36,872 bases of DNA, from contig JAISUT010000027.1 of NCBI GenBank assembly GCA_031271905.1, positions 1 through 36,872 on the forward strand, given 5' to 3'. The notes below the pieces were generated by a model that searched no databases, was not told the origin of the DNA, and saw only the letters and a list, made by a program, of their open reading frames with translations. The stretch comes from Acidobacteriota bacterium. Lineage in GTDB: Bacteria > Acidobacteriota > UBA6911. Both the position numbers and the translations under genes were made by a program. Below are positions 1 to 9,749 of the stretch, piece after piece. Each line of letters begins with the position of its first letter. Position 1 is the stretch's first letter.

Positions 1-3000
1 CTAAACCGGATGTCGGCCTCCTGCCGGTGCTCCTGTTCGTACAACTGGTTCTGGCGGTACAGCCCATTTTTTATTTTGGATAATTCGTAGCTATCCCCGG
101 GATGGGCGCCGAGCCGGTCGAGCAGCGCCCGCTCCGGCAGCGCCTGTTGCGGGGAGTCCGAGCCGCCGGTGAAGCGGATGGCCCCGATCTCGAATTTCGT
201 GGCGCCACCGCGCCGGGGCGTGGCCGCCGCCACCGCGCCAGACGGCGGAGCGTCGCCGACCGCCGCGCCTTCTGGCCGGGGCTTCGCCCGCGACGCCGAC
301 CGCGCCTCGGCGCCGCCCCCCCCGAAGCGGATGTCGTGGCGGAACTCGAAACGGTAGGTGTTGTCCTGCTGCTTGGTCGCCTGCGTGGTCAGCCGCCGCG
401 TCACCGCATACTGCGCGACCCATATCTGGTCGCCGCCGTTGACCAGGTTCATCGAGTAGGCGAGGCTGAGATCGCGCGTGACGTCCTCGCCGATGGTGAG
501 CCGCGCCCCGGGGTCGGACTCCGACGCGATCTGCCCCGGATCGATGCGGAAGGTGCTCAGATGGAGCGCCTTGCGCGCCTCGCCGGTGAGCTGCTCCCCC
601 GCCTGTCCGGCGAGCAGGGAGAGCGCCTGGGTCTGCATCACCTGCATCTCCTGCCCTTGGGTCTCCGAGGTGGTCTTGCCCGTGACCAGCAGCGAGAGGA
701 TGTCGCGCTCCGGCAACGACGGCTCCGAGGAGAAGCTGGTGGTGAGCCGGTCGGGGTTGCCCGCCAGTTGCAGCGTGATCTCGTACTCGGCGACCTTCGT
801 CTGCGCCTGGATGTCCAGCTCCGGCTCGACGCGGGTCTGGTTGGCGAAGGTGACGACGCCCCGGTCGATGTAATACTCCCGGTTGTTGAGGATGATCTCG
901 CCCCCCTCGGTCAACGCTATGCGCCCCGTGACCGACGGTTCGTAATAGGTGCCGACGATGCGCAGGTTGGTCGCCATCGCCTCCACCCGCGCCACGTTGT
1001 TCTGCACCAGGAGCGGCGTCGTGGTGCGCACGCCGATGTTGTAGCGGATGCGCCCCAGCAAGGGGTTCGGCGCCGAGTCGGGGATGACCACCTGTTGCGA
1101 CTTCAGGTAGTTCATCACCTGGCCGCCGACCTCGATCGACTCCCGGTAGGAGCTTTCCGTGACCCGCACGTTGCCGCCGACGACGATGGCGTCCTCCTCC
1201 GATTTGATGGAGATCGTGCCGCTGGAAGCCGACTTCAGCCCTTCCGGCGCGTCGAGGAAGAAGTCTTGGAAGGTGGCGCGCAGGTCGATGTCGTTGAGGA
1301 TGCCGCGCCGGTAGCCGAGCGAACCCTCCCCGCGCAGGCTGCCGCCGTTGAGGATGCCCTCCAGCCGCTCGACGGTGATCCTATCCGGCGAGAGCCCAAG
1401 GCGGATGCGCAGGTCGTCCGCCACGATGCGGGGGTCGGAGAGCGCGAGCCTGCCGTTGCCGGTCTCGGCGTAGCCGGAAAGCACCGGCTCGTATAAAGAC
1501 CCGTCCAGCGCCGCCAGGAGGTCGAGCCGTCCGGCGGCCTTAAGGTCGGGGTCGCCGAAAGTCAAAAGGGCGGCGTCCAGATGCCCTTCGAGCCTCAGGC
1601 CGATGGGGGCTGCGACCGCCCCCCCGCCTTCCGGGAAGAGGGTCGCCGACCCGCTCAACCGGAGGTCGGTCTCAGGCCCCACGACCGTGAAGCTGGAGAC
1701 GGTGGCGACGCCGTCGGCGACGTCCACCCGCACCGGCGCCTGTTGGCGGAATTCGAGCGTGCCGACCTTGAAGCGCAACTCGTCGAAGGCGACTTCGGCG
1801 CGCAACGCCCTCGGGTCGGCTTTCGCCGCGCTCCCCTCGGCGTGCAGCGACACGCGCCCGGTCAGCCCTTCGGGAAACATGCCGGTCATCTCCGGCGTCA
1901 GGCCGGCGACGGTGAGGTTGAACCGCACCGGGCCGTCGCGCGCGACGAGTCCGGGGACGGGTTGCGGCAAGGCGCTGAACGGGAACTCGCCGGAGAGGGC
2001 GATGTCGCCCACCCCCCATTTCGCCGTCGCCGAGCGCACGACCAGCGCCCCGTCCTCCACCCCCGCGTTGACGGCGATGTCGGTGAAGGGGAGCGGCGAA
2101 CCGGGGATTTGGACGGCGCCCCGTTCCAGCGAAAGCTCCCCGTCTCCGCCAAAGACCTTGCCCCGGACCTTCACCCCCAGATCCAGGTTCAGCACGCCGT
2201 CGATGGAGAGCCCCTCCTCTGAGGGGCTTCGGGAAGGCCCGGCCTGCGGCTTGACGAAGGGAAGGGCGTCAGCGATGTTCACGCGCCCCCGCAACCTCAG
2301 CGTCTCCCCGGCGCCGGTCCCGGCCAAGGGGAAGCCGCCGGAAAGCTCGACCTGCGAGCTGCGCATCACGAGCAGCGCCGGGACGGGGATGTCGAGCACC
2401 CCGTCCCGGTATCGCAAGCTGGCGGGGCTGAAAAGGCGCGCCCGCCGCTCCTGCCCCGTGTCCGGATCCCGCGCCTGCAACATCAGGCCCTGCACGTCGG
2501 CGACCACCTCCGCCCCTTGCAGATCCCCCAGCTCGCCCGTGGCGCGGACGACGGCGTCCAGCGCCCCCCCGAGCGGCTGCCCGTCCCGCAACCGCAAATC
2601 CAGGACGCCGAGGTCGGATTTCCTCGCCTGCAACTCCCCGGAGAAGGGGAAGGGCGGCGAAAGCCCGATCCGCCCGGTGCCGGAGAGGTCGAGGCGCGGC
2701 GCCGACGCCGCGAGCGACACGCCCCCGTCCGACAACCCCGCCTCGACGGAGACGGCGCCGAGGGGGACTTCCTTGCCTGCGCGCACCACCCTCACCTCGT
2801 CGGCATGCACCCGCGCGCGCAAGCGCGGCTCGTCCAGAGTCCCCTCGCCCGACATCTCCAGATCGACCTTGCCGGGGAGCGGGCTCCCCGCAGGGAGGAT
2901 GCCGGGGTTGCGCAGGCGCAGACCCCTGCCCTGCGCCCGCACCGCGTAGCGTCCGGCGTCCGCGCCGACGAGCGCGTAGGAGAGCTGCGCCTCGACCGCG

Positions 3001-5030
3001 TCGTCGAGGCCATCCCCCCCGCCGTCCGCCGCGCGGCGCAGAATGAGGCGTTCCGAACGAAGCACCCCTCCGGACAACGCCAAGGCGGCGTCCAGCGCGC
3101 CCAGCGGCTCGTTATCGATGGCGAGGCCCTCCCCGCGCAGGGACGCCTTGCCTTCGAGGGCGCCGGGGTCGCGCAACGGCCCCTGGAGCGTCGCCGAGGC
3201 GTCGAGGACGCCGTCCAAGGGAAGTCGCAGGCCGAAGAGGTCGTTCGCCAGAAGCGCCGGGAGGCGCTCGCCGCGCGCCTCCGCGGACAGCGCCGCCTCC
3301 CCTTGGCTGAAATCGAGGCTGCCCCGGACCGAGGCGGCGGCGTTTTGCGGCAACCCGAAGTCGCCGTCGAACCCCAGCGCGGCGCCGCGCCAAATGAAAT
3401 TTGATCTCGCGCCAAGGCCCCGCCGCCCCTTGAACGCCAGGTTGGGGACGTCGAGTTGCGCGACCGCCTCCACCTGCGCCAAGGGGCCCGACGCCTGGAT
3501 GCGGAACTGCGCCGGGCCGTGCAGTTCGTCCAGGGCGGCGGGCGGTTCCGCCGCCCCGAAAAACCGCGCGAATCGCGCTATCGCCTGGCCGATGTCCTCG
3601 CCGGCGCCCGAGACGTCCCCCTCGATCTCGCGGAAATCGCGGAACGCGACCTTTCCCGTCACCGCGACGCCGAGCCCGTCCAGCCCCCGCGCGTCGATCT
3701 CCAGCCGGTTCGCCTCCAAGCGCGCGTCGAGCGCCCCGCCGACCGGCAGGACTCCGGGCCCGGGCTCGACGCGCATGGCTTCGATGTCCAGATGCGCCGC
3801 CGCCGCCACCTTGCCCAGGGAGCCCCCACCCTGCCAGCGCATGTCGATTCTCCCGTCGGCGCGGCTGGCGACATCCAGCGGCGCGCCGGCGAGCTTTGCC
3901 ACCGACCGCAGGTTGAGCCTTTTGAATTCCACCGACACCGAATTGGGCGACGACGCCCCCCCCTGCGCCCCGGACGCGGCGAGGTCGGCTTTCCCCGCGA
4001 CGGCGCCGTCGGGGGCGGAAAGGGCGATTTCCGGGAAGACCCACCGCCCGGAATCGCGCCGCCAGCCCCCCGTCAGCGCCAACGCCAGCGATTCCTGCCT
4101 CCAATCGCGGACGCTGAGACCGGAGACGGTCATATGCGCGGAGACGTCGACGCGGTCGAAATCCCCCGCCGCGGCGACCTCGCCGGACAGGTCGCCGCGC
4201 AAAGGCGCATTCATGGCGGCGACGCCGGCGGCGACGCCCAGGTCGATGGCGGGACGGACGGTCACGTCAAAGGAGGGGGCGTCGAAGCTGACTTTTCCGG
4301 CGATGTCGGCGGCGACGCCGCTGGCCGCGACGCGCGCCGAGGAGATCGTGAACTCGCCTTTCCCAAGGTCGAGCACGCCGACCAGCCGCAAGGCCTGTAT
4401 CGGGACGCCGAACGCCTCGCGCCCGACGCCGTATGCGACGAGCGGATCGGCCGGGGGGGTTTGGGCGAATTCGACATGGTGCGTCCGCGTCCGCGCATCG
4501 CCCGCGACCGACAGGCGCCAGGACGGGATGGTCGCGGACAGGTCGCGCCGCAGGTCTTCGTAGCGGAAGGCGCCGCCTTCCGCCACGGCGTGGACGACGA
4601 GGAAGTCGGGGATCCTCCCCGGCGACGTCTTCGCGGATCCGCCCCTGGGCAGGTTGTCCCGCCCCTCGGCATCGACGAGGTAGGCGACCTCAGGCCGCTC
4701 CAACGCGAGGTCTTCCACCGTCCACCTGCCGCGAAGCGCGTCCCGGACGCCGATGTCGATGAAAAGGCGCCCGGCGCGGAGAAACGGCCGATCCGGCGCG
4801 GCGACGGAGCGGACGGACAGGTCGCGCACGTCCACCGTGCCGTCGAGATAACCGATGTCGGTTATAAGCGCCTCGACGCGCACCCCCTGGGTGCGTTCCA
4901 AACGGCGGCACAGCCGGTCGAAGGCGAACTGCCTCACGGGGGGGGCGTGGAGCAGGCACACGACGAGGACGACGAGGGCGGCGATTGCCGCCAAGACCAA
5001 GGTTGTCCGTCGAACCCACCGCTTTTTCAT
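1..5030 (-). CDS. TamB-like translocation/assembly protein running into a POTRA domain (C-terminus beyond window)
   Basis: One minus-strand frame is open from the ATG at 5030 to the left edge, at least 1676 codons; I read through the forward-stop-rich stretches and found no break. Residues 1-30 form an N-terminal signal anchor (MKKRWVRRTTLVLAAIAALV). The body is long, beta-rich and AsmA/TamB-like. A typical TamB (DUF490) C-terminal region ends near residue 1568; visible pieces include GGEIILNNREYYIDRG, DILSLLVTGKT and YRFEFRHDIRFGGG. TamB proteins span the periplasm and help deliver lipids or outer-membrane proteins, with TamA. Unusually the frame continues through an Ala/Pro linker of about 40 residues into a POTRA-like segment from about residue 1610 (FEIGAIRFTGG, then LYRQNQLYEQEHRQEADIRF), as found in TamA/BamA. 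It could therefore be a TamB-TamA fusion. What follows the POTRA is outside the window. It lies 68 bp downstream of the PGPGW gene. Confidence 0.88.
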   Translation of the reverse strand, partial: MKKRWVRRTTLVLAAIAALVVLVVCLLHAPPVRQFAFDRLCRRLERTQGVRVEALITDIGYLDGTVDVRDLSVRSVAAPDRPFLRAGRLFIDIGVRDALRGRWTVEDLALERPEVAYLVDAEGRDNLPRGGSAKTSPGRIPDFLVVHAVAEGGAFRYEDLRRDLSATIPSWRLSVAGDARTRTHHVEFAQTPPADPLVAYGVGREAFGVPIQALRLVGVLDLGKGEFTISSARVAASGVAADIAGKVSFDAPSFDVTVRPAIDLGVAAGVAAMNAPLRGDLSGEVAAAGDFDRVDVSAHMTVSGLSVRDWRQESLALALTGGWRRDSGRWVFPEIALSAPDGAVAGKADLAASGAQGGASSPNSVSVEFKRLNLRSVAKLAGAPLDVASRADGRIDMRWQGGGSLGKVAAAAHLDIEAMRVEPGPGVLPVGGALDARLEANRLEIDARGLDGLGVAVTGKVAFRDFREIEGDVSGAGEDIGQAIARFARFFGAAEPPAALDELHGPAQFRIQASGPLAQVEAVAQLDVPNLAFKGRRGLGARSNFIWRGAALGFDGDFGLPQNAAASVRGSLDFSQGEAALSAEARGERLPALLANDLFGLRLPLDGVLDASATLQGPLRDPGALEGKASLRGEGLAIDNEPLGALDAALALSGGVLRSERLILRRAADGGGDGLDDAVEAQLSYALVGADAGRYAVRAQGRGLRLRNPGILPAGSPLPGKVDLEMSGEGTLDEPRLRARVHADEVRVVRAGKEVPLGAVSVEAGLSDGGVSLAASAPRLDLSGTGRIGLSPPFPFSGELQARKSDLGVLDLRLRDGQPLGGALDAVVRATGELGDLQGAEVVADVQGLMLQARDPDTGQERRARLFSPASLRYRDGVLDIPVPALLVMRSSQVELSGGFPLAGTGAGETLRLRGRVNIADALPFVKPQAGPSRSPSEEGLSIDGVLNLDLGVKVRGKVFGGDGELSLERGAVQIPGSPLPFTDIAVNAGVEDGALVVRSATAKWGVGDIALSGEFPFSALPQPVPGLVARDGPVRFNLTVAGLTPEMTGMFPEGLTGRVSLHAEGSAAKADPRALRAEVAFDELRFKVGTLEFRQQAPVRVDVADGVATVSSFTVVGPETDLRLSGSATLFPEGGGAVAAPIGLRLEGHLDAALLTFGDPDLKAAGRLDLLAALDGSLYEPVLSGYAETGNGRLALSDPRIVADDLRIRLGLSPDRITVERLEGILNGGSLRGEGSLGYRRGILNDIDLRATFQDFFLDAPEGLKSASSGTISIKSEEDAIVVGGNVRVTESSYRESIEVGGQVMNYLKSQQVVIPDSAPNPLLGRIRYNIGVRTTTPLLVQNNVARVEAMATNLRIVGTYYEPSVTGRIALTEGGEIILNNREYYIDRGVVTFANQTRVEPELDIQAQTKVAEYEITLQLAGNPDRLTTSFSSEPSLPERDILSLLVTGKTTSETQGQEMQVMQTQALSLLAGQAGEQLTGEARKALHLSTFRIDPGQIASESDPGARLTIGEDVTRDLSLAYSMNLVNGGDQIWVAQYAVTRRLTTQATKQQDNTYRFEFRHDIRFGGGGAEARSASRAKPRPEGAAVGDAPPSGAVAAATPRRGGATKFEIGAIRFTGGSDSPQQALPERALLDRLGAHPGDSYELSKIKNGLYRQNQLYEQEHRQEADIRF

Positions 5031-5098
5031 GAGCCGAGATCAATGATTCAAAATTGCTTTTTCCCGCAAGGCTCGCAGCAGGCGCCCCCCTGCCGGGC

Positions 5099-5425
5099 CT
5101 ACTTGCCGCGCCGGAAAAGCGAGCGGACCCTGCCCGCCACCCTCACGGCGGCGTCCACGAGGACGCGGAACCAACGGTGCCTCTTCGAGAACTCCTCGAA
5201 AAAGGGGCGGAGCCCCAGCTTGTCCGCGCCTTTTTCGGCGGTCGCCCTGATGGCTCGCAACCAGCGTCGCGCCCAGGCGTATTCCGTCGCCAAGATCGCC
5301 AAGCCCGCGAAGATCGCCCCCCAGCCGGGGCCGGGCGTGACCAGCATGACGACGCCGGTCAAAACCACGGTCACACCGACGACCAGCACGATGACCCGCC
5401 TGGCGAATTTGAGCATGTCCCGCAT
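5099..5425 (-). CDS. PGPGW family small membrane protein
   Basis: A 108-residue protein. It has two closely spaced hydrophobic segments in its N-terminal half around the diagnostic motif TPGPGWGAIFAGLAIL, which defines the PGPGW family of putative transmembrane proteins of unknown function. A basic, amphipathic C-terminal tail ends RSLFRRGK. I chose the ATG at 5425 (MRDMLKFARR); the frame is open to a TTG at 5449, and ribosome-binding signals here are weak. It sits 39 bp after pepF and 68 bp before the TamB-like gene on the same strand, so the three may be co-transcribed. Its role, perhaps in the envelope, is inferred only from that neighbourhood. Confidence 0.85.
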   Translation of the reverse strand: MRDMLKFARRVIVLVVGVTVVLTGVVMLVTPGPGWGAIFAGLAILATEYAWARRWLRAIRATAEKGADKLGLRPFFEEFSKRHRWFRVLVDAAVRVAGRVRSLFRRGK

Positions 5426-5464
5426 CTCACGTCCCGTCCGGGCGGACAACCACGCCGCCCCGCC

Positions 5465-7330
5465 CTACTCCCCCAAACGGCCGAGAGCCGCAGCCAACCG
5501 CTCGATTTCGTCCATGGCCTGGTTGAGCCGACGCATGCAGGCGTCCATCGGCGCCGTCGTCGTCATGTCCACACCCGCCTTCTTGAGCAGGTCGATGGGG
5601 TAGTCGGAGCCGCCGGCGCGGAGCAAGTCCAGATACCCTTCCGCCTCTTCGCGACCCCCTGCCATGACCTTTTCGGCAAGGGCGGCCGAAGCTATAAATG
5701 AAGTCGCGTACTGGTAGACGTAAAAATTGTAGAAGAAGTGCGGGATGTGCGCCCATTCCGCGCGGATCACGTCGTCCACGACGCACGCCCCGCCGCCGTC
5801 CCCGCGATGGCCGTAGTATTCGCGCACAAGGGCGATGTAGGTCTCGTCCAAGAGGTCGCCGGTCAGCGCCGCCCCCCCTTCCGCGAGCTGGTGCATCTTC
5901 AACTCGAACTCGGCGAACTGCGTCTGCCGGAAGACGGTGGCGCGGGCGTTGTCCAGGTAGTTGCCGAGCAGCGAGAGGCGAACCTCCTCGCGCACCTCGT
6001 TCTTCAACATGAACTCCAGCAGCAGCGCCTCGTTGAAGGTCGAGGCGACCTCCGCCACGAAGATCGAGTAGTGGGAGAGCGCGAAGGGCTGCGCCTGGTT
6101 GGCGAGGTGGCTGTGCATCGTGTGCCCCAGCTCGTGGGCGATGGTGCTCACGTCGTCGTACTTGCCGTTATAGTTGAGCAGGATGTACGGGTGCGCGTCG
6201 TAGACCGAGCCGTTGGAATAGGCGCCGGAGCGCTTGCCGTCGTTGTGATACACGTCCACCCAGCGGCTGGTGAGCGCCTTGCGGGCGACATCGACGTACC
6301 CGCCGCCCAGCGGCCCGAGCGACTGCACCACCAGATCCACCGCCTCGTCATAGGTGTAGGCGAGGTCGGTCTCCGCGACGATGGGCGCGTAGAGGTCGTA
6401 GTAGTGCAGGTCGTCCAGCTTCAAAAGGCGGCGGCGCAGGTCGAGGTAGCGGCACATCGTGTCGAGATGCCCCCGTATCCCGGCGACCAGGTTCGTGTAG
6501 ACCGCCGTGGGGATGTTGTGCGCCCCGAGCGCCCGATCAAGGCAGGACGGGTAGTTGCGGACGCGCGCGAAGAACATGTTCTTGCGCACCTCGGCGGCGA
6601 GCTGCGCGCCGAAGGTGCGGCGGAACTCCGCCATCTTCCCCATGTAGGCCTCGAAGACCTTGGCGCGGTCGGCGCGCACGGGCGAGCGGCGGTTCAGGCT
6701 GAACGCCGCCGGGTCGAGGCGCACCGTGGCGCCGTTCGCAAGCGTGACCTCGGGGTAGGGGAAGTCGGCGTTGGTGAAGACGCCGTTGATGCTGCCGGGG
6801 GCGTCCGCCATCAGCCCCGCCTCGGCGATGATCCTCTCCTCCCCCTCGCTGCGCGTGTGTTCCTTCTGCCGCAGGATGTCGTCGAACACGTGGCGGTAGG
6901 GGACGAGACGGGGCTCTTCGGCGACGAAGGCGTCGATCACCGGTTCCGGCCGCCCTTCGCCGCCCAGGCGGAGGATTTCCGGCTCGATGAACGCCGAGAG
7001 GGCGGAGAAGTCCGAGGCGACCTGCGACATCTCCTGATCCATCGCCAAGCACGTGGCGTCCCGCACGTCCTCGTCCGACTTCATGCTGGCGTAACATGCC
7101 AGGCGCATATACTCCTTGCGCAGCAGGTTGACGAGGTCGAGGCACTGGAAGAGCCGCTCCGCCGACTGCCCGAGCGTGCCCGCGAAGGAGGATATCTCCG
7201 GCAGGCGGGCGAGGAGTTCTTTTTTCGCCGCAGCCCAGGCGGCATCGTCAGGGTAGATGTCGCCGAGATCCCACCGGTACCGCTCCGGGATGTGCGACCG
7301 CTCCCGCTCCTTGACATATGCGTCTTGCAT
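5465..7330 (-). CDS. pepF: Oligoendopeptidase F (M3B metallopeptidase)
   Basis: A 621-residue cytosolic zinc peptidase of the usual family length, which cleaves short oligopeptides during peptide recycling. The zinc motif HELGH lies at residues 399-403 in the context IAHELGHTMHSHLANQ. The third ligand is expected in VAEVASTFNEALLLEF about 27 residues later, as in M3 enzymes. The N-terminus (IPERYRWDLGDIYPDD) is the typical PepF opening. The frame also has a GTG two codons upstream, but GAGGGGGTGCTC places a Shine-Dalgarno about 7 nt before the ATG at 7330, so I use that. It is the first gene of a probable three-gene run with the PGPGW and TamB-like genes. No signal peptide is visible. Confidence 0.95.
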   Translation of the reverse strand: MQDAYVKERERSHIPERYRWDLGDIYPDDAAWAAAKKELLARLPEISSFAGTLGQSAERLFQCLDLVNLLRKEYMRLACYASMKSDEDVRDATCLAMDQEMSQVASDFSALSAFIEPEILRLGGEGRPEPVIDAFVAEEPRLVPYRHVFDDILRQKEHTRSEGEERIIAEAGLMADAPGSINGVFTNADFPYPEVTLANGATVRLDPAAFSLNRRSPVRADRAKVFEAYMGKMAEFRRTFGAQLAAEVRKNMFFARVRNYPSCLDRALGAHNIPTAVYTNLVAGIRGHLDTMCRYLDLRRRLLKLDDLHYYDLYAPIVAETDLAYTYDEAVDLVVQSLGPLGGGYVDVARKALTSRWVDVYHNDGKRSGAYSNGSVYDAHPYILLNYNGKYDDVSTIAHELGHTMHSHLANQAQPFALSHYSIFVAEVASTFNEALLLEFMLKNEVREEVRLSLLGNYLDNARATVFRQTQFAEFELKMHQLAEGGAALTGDLLDETYIALVREYYGHRGDGGGACVVDDVIRAEWAHIPHFFYNFYVYQYATSFIASAALAEKVMAGGREEAEGYLDLLRAGGSDYPIDLLKKAGVDMTTTAPMDACMRRLNQAMDEIERLAAALGRLGE

Positions 7331-7513
7331 GAGCACCCCCCTCGCGCGCCCCCCGCCGCCAAGCGCCGAGACGGACTTGGTTGCGGACGCGCAGGCAAAT
7401 CTGGGATTTTATAGGAAATGCGCCGCACAATCATCCCTCAGGATCGAGGATTCGCAAAATATTTCGCGTTCGCGGGCGGCGGCGGGAGGCGAACATGCCG
7501 CAGGGACGGAAGA

Positions 7514-7536
7514 CGGGGGGCCTTTGCGACCCCCCG
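7514..7536 (-). terminator. GC-rich hairpin after the tandem-domain lipoprotein gene
   Basis: A 7-bp perfect stem (CGGGGGG / CCCCCCG) with a 9-nt loop lies 35 bp beyond the stop codon of the lipoprotein gene on the minus strand. There is no clear U-tract. It may act as a transcript end or an RNA-stabilising stem between that gene and pepF. Confidence 0.4.
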
Positions 7537-7570
7537 CCAGGAGCACGGACCGGTCATGCCGGGAAAACCC

Positions 7571-9472
7571 CTACCAGCCGTTCTTGAAGCCGGTGATCCA
7601 CTTGCCGTCCTTGTCGGTGTAGATGTAGCCGATGGCCTCGATCTCATGCATCTGGCCGTTGCGGATCTTGAAGACGTGCGCCGCCGGCAGCTCGAACGGG
7701 CCGTAGTCGTTCTTCCGCTCGGTCACGCCGGGGACGTTCTTGATCGTCATCACCTTCGGCTCGCCGTCGTGGCGGAACACCGAGAACGCCATGACCAGCC
7801 CCAGCTCCTCGTCGATGGCGAAGATGCGCCGGTCGTTGATGTCCGTGATGTAGCTCATGACGTTCGTCGAAAGCTGCTCGCCGCACTTCATCTTCTCGAA
7901 GACGGCGAAGTCGCTCTTCGGGTCGGGCTTGGGGTTCCCGGCGGTGATGCCGCCGTTCTCCCGCCGCTGGCAGTCGTCCGCGAACGGCGCGACCGTCCCG
8001 TCGTCCTTGAGGATCGCCTCGTAGTAGGAGTCGGCGATCTCCGCCATCTTGTCGCGGTGGACCCGTTCCAGCTTCAGGTCGCGGGCGAGGAACGCCGGGC
8101 GCGGCGCGGCCATGTTCGGGTTCAGCGGCTGGTCGCCATGCACGACCAGATGGTCCACTTCGACGATCTTGCCGCCCATGTCCACGCGCCGGTCGTCGGC
8201 GACCTTCAGACGCACCGCCGCCAGCGTGGGCTTGCCGTTCTCGCCGATCACCCCCATGAAGCCGACTTCGCCCCGGTTGGGGTCGGCGGTGACGATCTTG
8301 AACTTGGTCGGACCGGAGGTCGCGGTCTTCCACAGCCCCGCGTCGGTCTTGATCGCCTCGCCGTTCTCCACGATCTTCGCGTCGGCGGCCAGCGGCACGG
8401 CCGACGGGTCGTGCTTCGCCAGCGCCGCGAGGTAGCCGTCCATCAGGTTGACAAGGTCTTGGCGGGTGTTGTTCCAGCCGTCGCTCGCCTGGTAGGGGAT
8501 GGGCTTGCCGTTCACGTTGACGATCGCCATCGCCTCGATCTCGTGGATCTTCCCGTCCTTGATCTTGTAGATGTGCGCCGCCGGGACGGTGAACTTGCCC
8601 CAGGAGTTGGGGCTTTCGGTCACGCCGGGCATGTTCTTGATCGGCAGCGGGTTCGGCTCGCCGTCGTGGTTGAACACGGAGTACGCCATGACCAGCCCCA
8701 TCTCCTCGTCCACCGCGAACAGCCGCCGCTGGTTGATCTTGGTGATGTAGCCCATGATGCCGGTCGAAAGCTGCTCGCCGCACTTCAGGCGGCCGAAGGC
8801 GGCCATCGCGCCGAAGGGGGTCTCGCCCTCGTCGGGCGGCGGCGGTGCGGTGTTGCCCGCCGAGGTGACGCCGTTCTCCCGCCGCATGCAGTCGTCGGCG
8901 AAAGGCGCGATGTCGCCGTCGCTGAACTCGATGGCGTCATAGTAGGCGTTGGCGGCCTTCAGCATCTCCTCGCGGGAGGCGTGCTCGCCGACGGCGAGCT
9001 TGGTCACCAGCCCCTCGCGCGGCTTGAGCAGCCCCTCGGGGACTTCGCCGTCGATGGGCGACACCATGTGGTCGATCTCGGTGATCTTGCCGTCCACCAC
9101 CTTCAGGCGCGCCCCCAGCAGCGCGGGCTTGCCGCCGTCGCCGATGACGCCCATGAAGCCCACCTGCCCGCCCGTCGGGTCGGAGGTGTAGATCTTGAAC
9201 TCGGTCGGGCCCGAGGTCGCGGTCTTCCACAGCCCTTCGCCCACCGGGGTCGGGGTGATGTTCTCCACCAGCTTCACGTCCTCGGCCAGCGGCAACCCCG
9301 CCGGGTCGTGCCTGACCACGGCGTCGAGGTACTGGTCCATCAGCTTCACCAGCGGTTCGCGATCCGGCAGCACCAGGTCTTTCGCCTCCTGGGCGGCCTG
9401 CTTGGCGCGGTTGCAGGCGCTGACGCAGAACAGACTGCAAAGGATACAGAGAAGCGCTGTCGCCTTTTTCAT
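7571..9472 (-). CDS. Lipoprotein with two tandem DUF8021-like domains
   Basis: A 633-residue secreted lipoprotein. The N-terminus MKKATALLCILCSLFCVSAC is a signal peptide with a lipobox cysteine. The mature part is an internal duplication of about 300 residues. Each half carries GLWKTATSGPT, VGFMGVIG, PFADDCxRRENG, KCGEQLST and a near-identical block ending FxHDGEP, followed by PAAHxxKIxxGxxHEIEA. The ADDCxRRENG pattern resembles DUF8021 (SnoaL-like) domains, whose function is unknown. The start at 9472 is set by GGAGG 7-8 nt upstream; the open frame extends further 5' but without a signal peptide. It is divergent from mqnD across about 280 bp. Envelope location is inferred; substrate or partner is unknown. 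Confidence 0.85.
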   Translation of the reverse strand: MKKATALLCILCSLFCVSACNRAKQAAQEAKDLVLPDREPLVKLMDQYLDAVVRHDPAGLPLAEDVKLVENITPTPVGEGLWKTATSGPTEFKIYTSDPTGGQVGFMGVIGDGGKPALLGARLKVVDGKITEIDHMVSPIDGEVPEGLLKPREGLVTKLAVGEHASREEMLKAANAYYDAIEFSDGDIAPFADDCMRRENGVTSAGNTAPPPPDEGETPFGAMAAFGRLKCGEQLSTGIMGYITKINQRRLFAVDEEMGLVMAYSVFNHDGEPNPLPIKNMPGVTESPNSWGKFTVPAAHIYKIKDGKIHEIEAMAIVNVNGKPIPYQASDGWNNTRQDLVNLMDGYLAALAKHDPSAVPLAADAKIVENGEAIKTDAGLWKTATSGPTKFKIVTADPNRGEVGFMGVIGENGKPTLAAVRLKVADDRRVDMGGKIVEVDHLVVHGDQPLNPNMAAPRPAFLARDLKLERVHRDKMAEIADSYYEAILKDDGTVAPFADDCQRRENGGITAGNPKPDPKSDFAVFEKMKCGEQLSTNVMSYITDINDRRIFAIDEELGLVMAFSVFRHDGEPKVMTIKNVPGVTERKNDYGPFELPAAHVFKIRNGQMHEIEAIGYIYTDKDGKWITGFKNGW

Positions 9473-9636
9473 TCGTTGCCCTCCTTTGTTTGCGCCCCGT
9501 CGGGATCGGCGTCCCGACGGAGCCGTTGAATCTCCGCCCGCGCCCCCCGGCGGGTCGGCCAGTTGCAAATCAGAATCCTTCACGCCCCCGCGTAAAGGAT
9601 TCTTACCTTAACCCAAGTCGCGCGGAATCGTCCGTG

Positions 9637-9656
9637 TTTTTTTGTAATTTTTTGTA
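9637..9656. repeat. T-rich 10-bp tandem repeat in the divergent lipoprotein/mqnD promoter region
   Basis: Two adjacent 10-bp units, TTTTTTTGTA and ATTTTTTGTA, differ at one base. They lie about one helical turn apart in an otherwise GC-rich intergenic region between the divergent lipoprotein and mqnD genes. The tract could be an UP-element-like or bendable promoter feature; this is inference. Confidence 0.35.
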
Positions 9657-9749
9657 GCGACGGAGCGGGCGCGGGCGCGGCGCAAGATAACCCGGCATGG
9701 CGGGGGGAATTCTTGTAATATAAGCCTTCAACTTTTTCGAGAGGTGAGC

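Noticed and set aside
102-5603. Very long plus-strand open frames opposite the TamB-like gene
   Set aside because: They read antisense in the same codon phase as a high-GC gene, are Arg/Pro/Gly/Asp-rich and match nothing; the minus-strand reading gives clear TamB and POTRA sequence.
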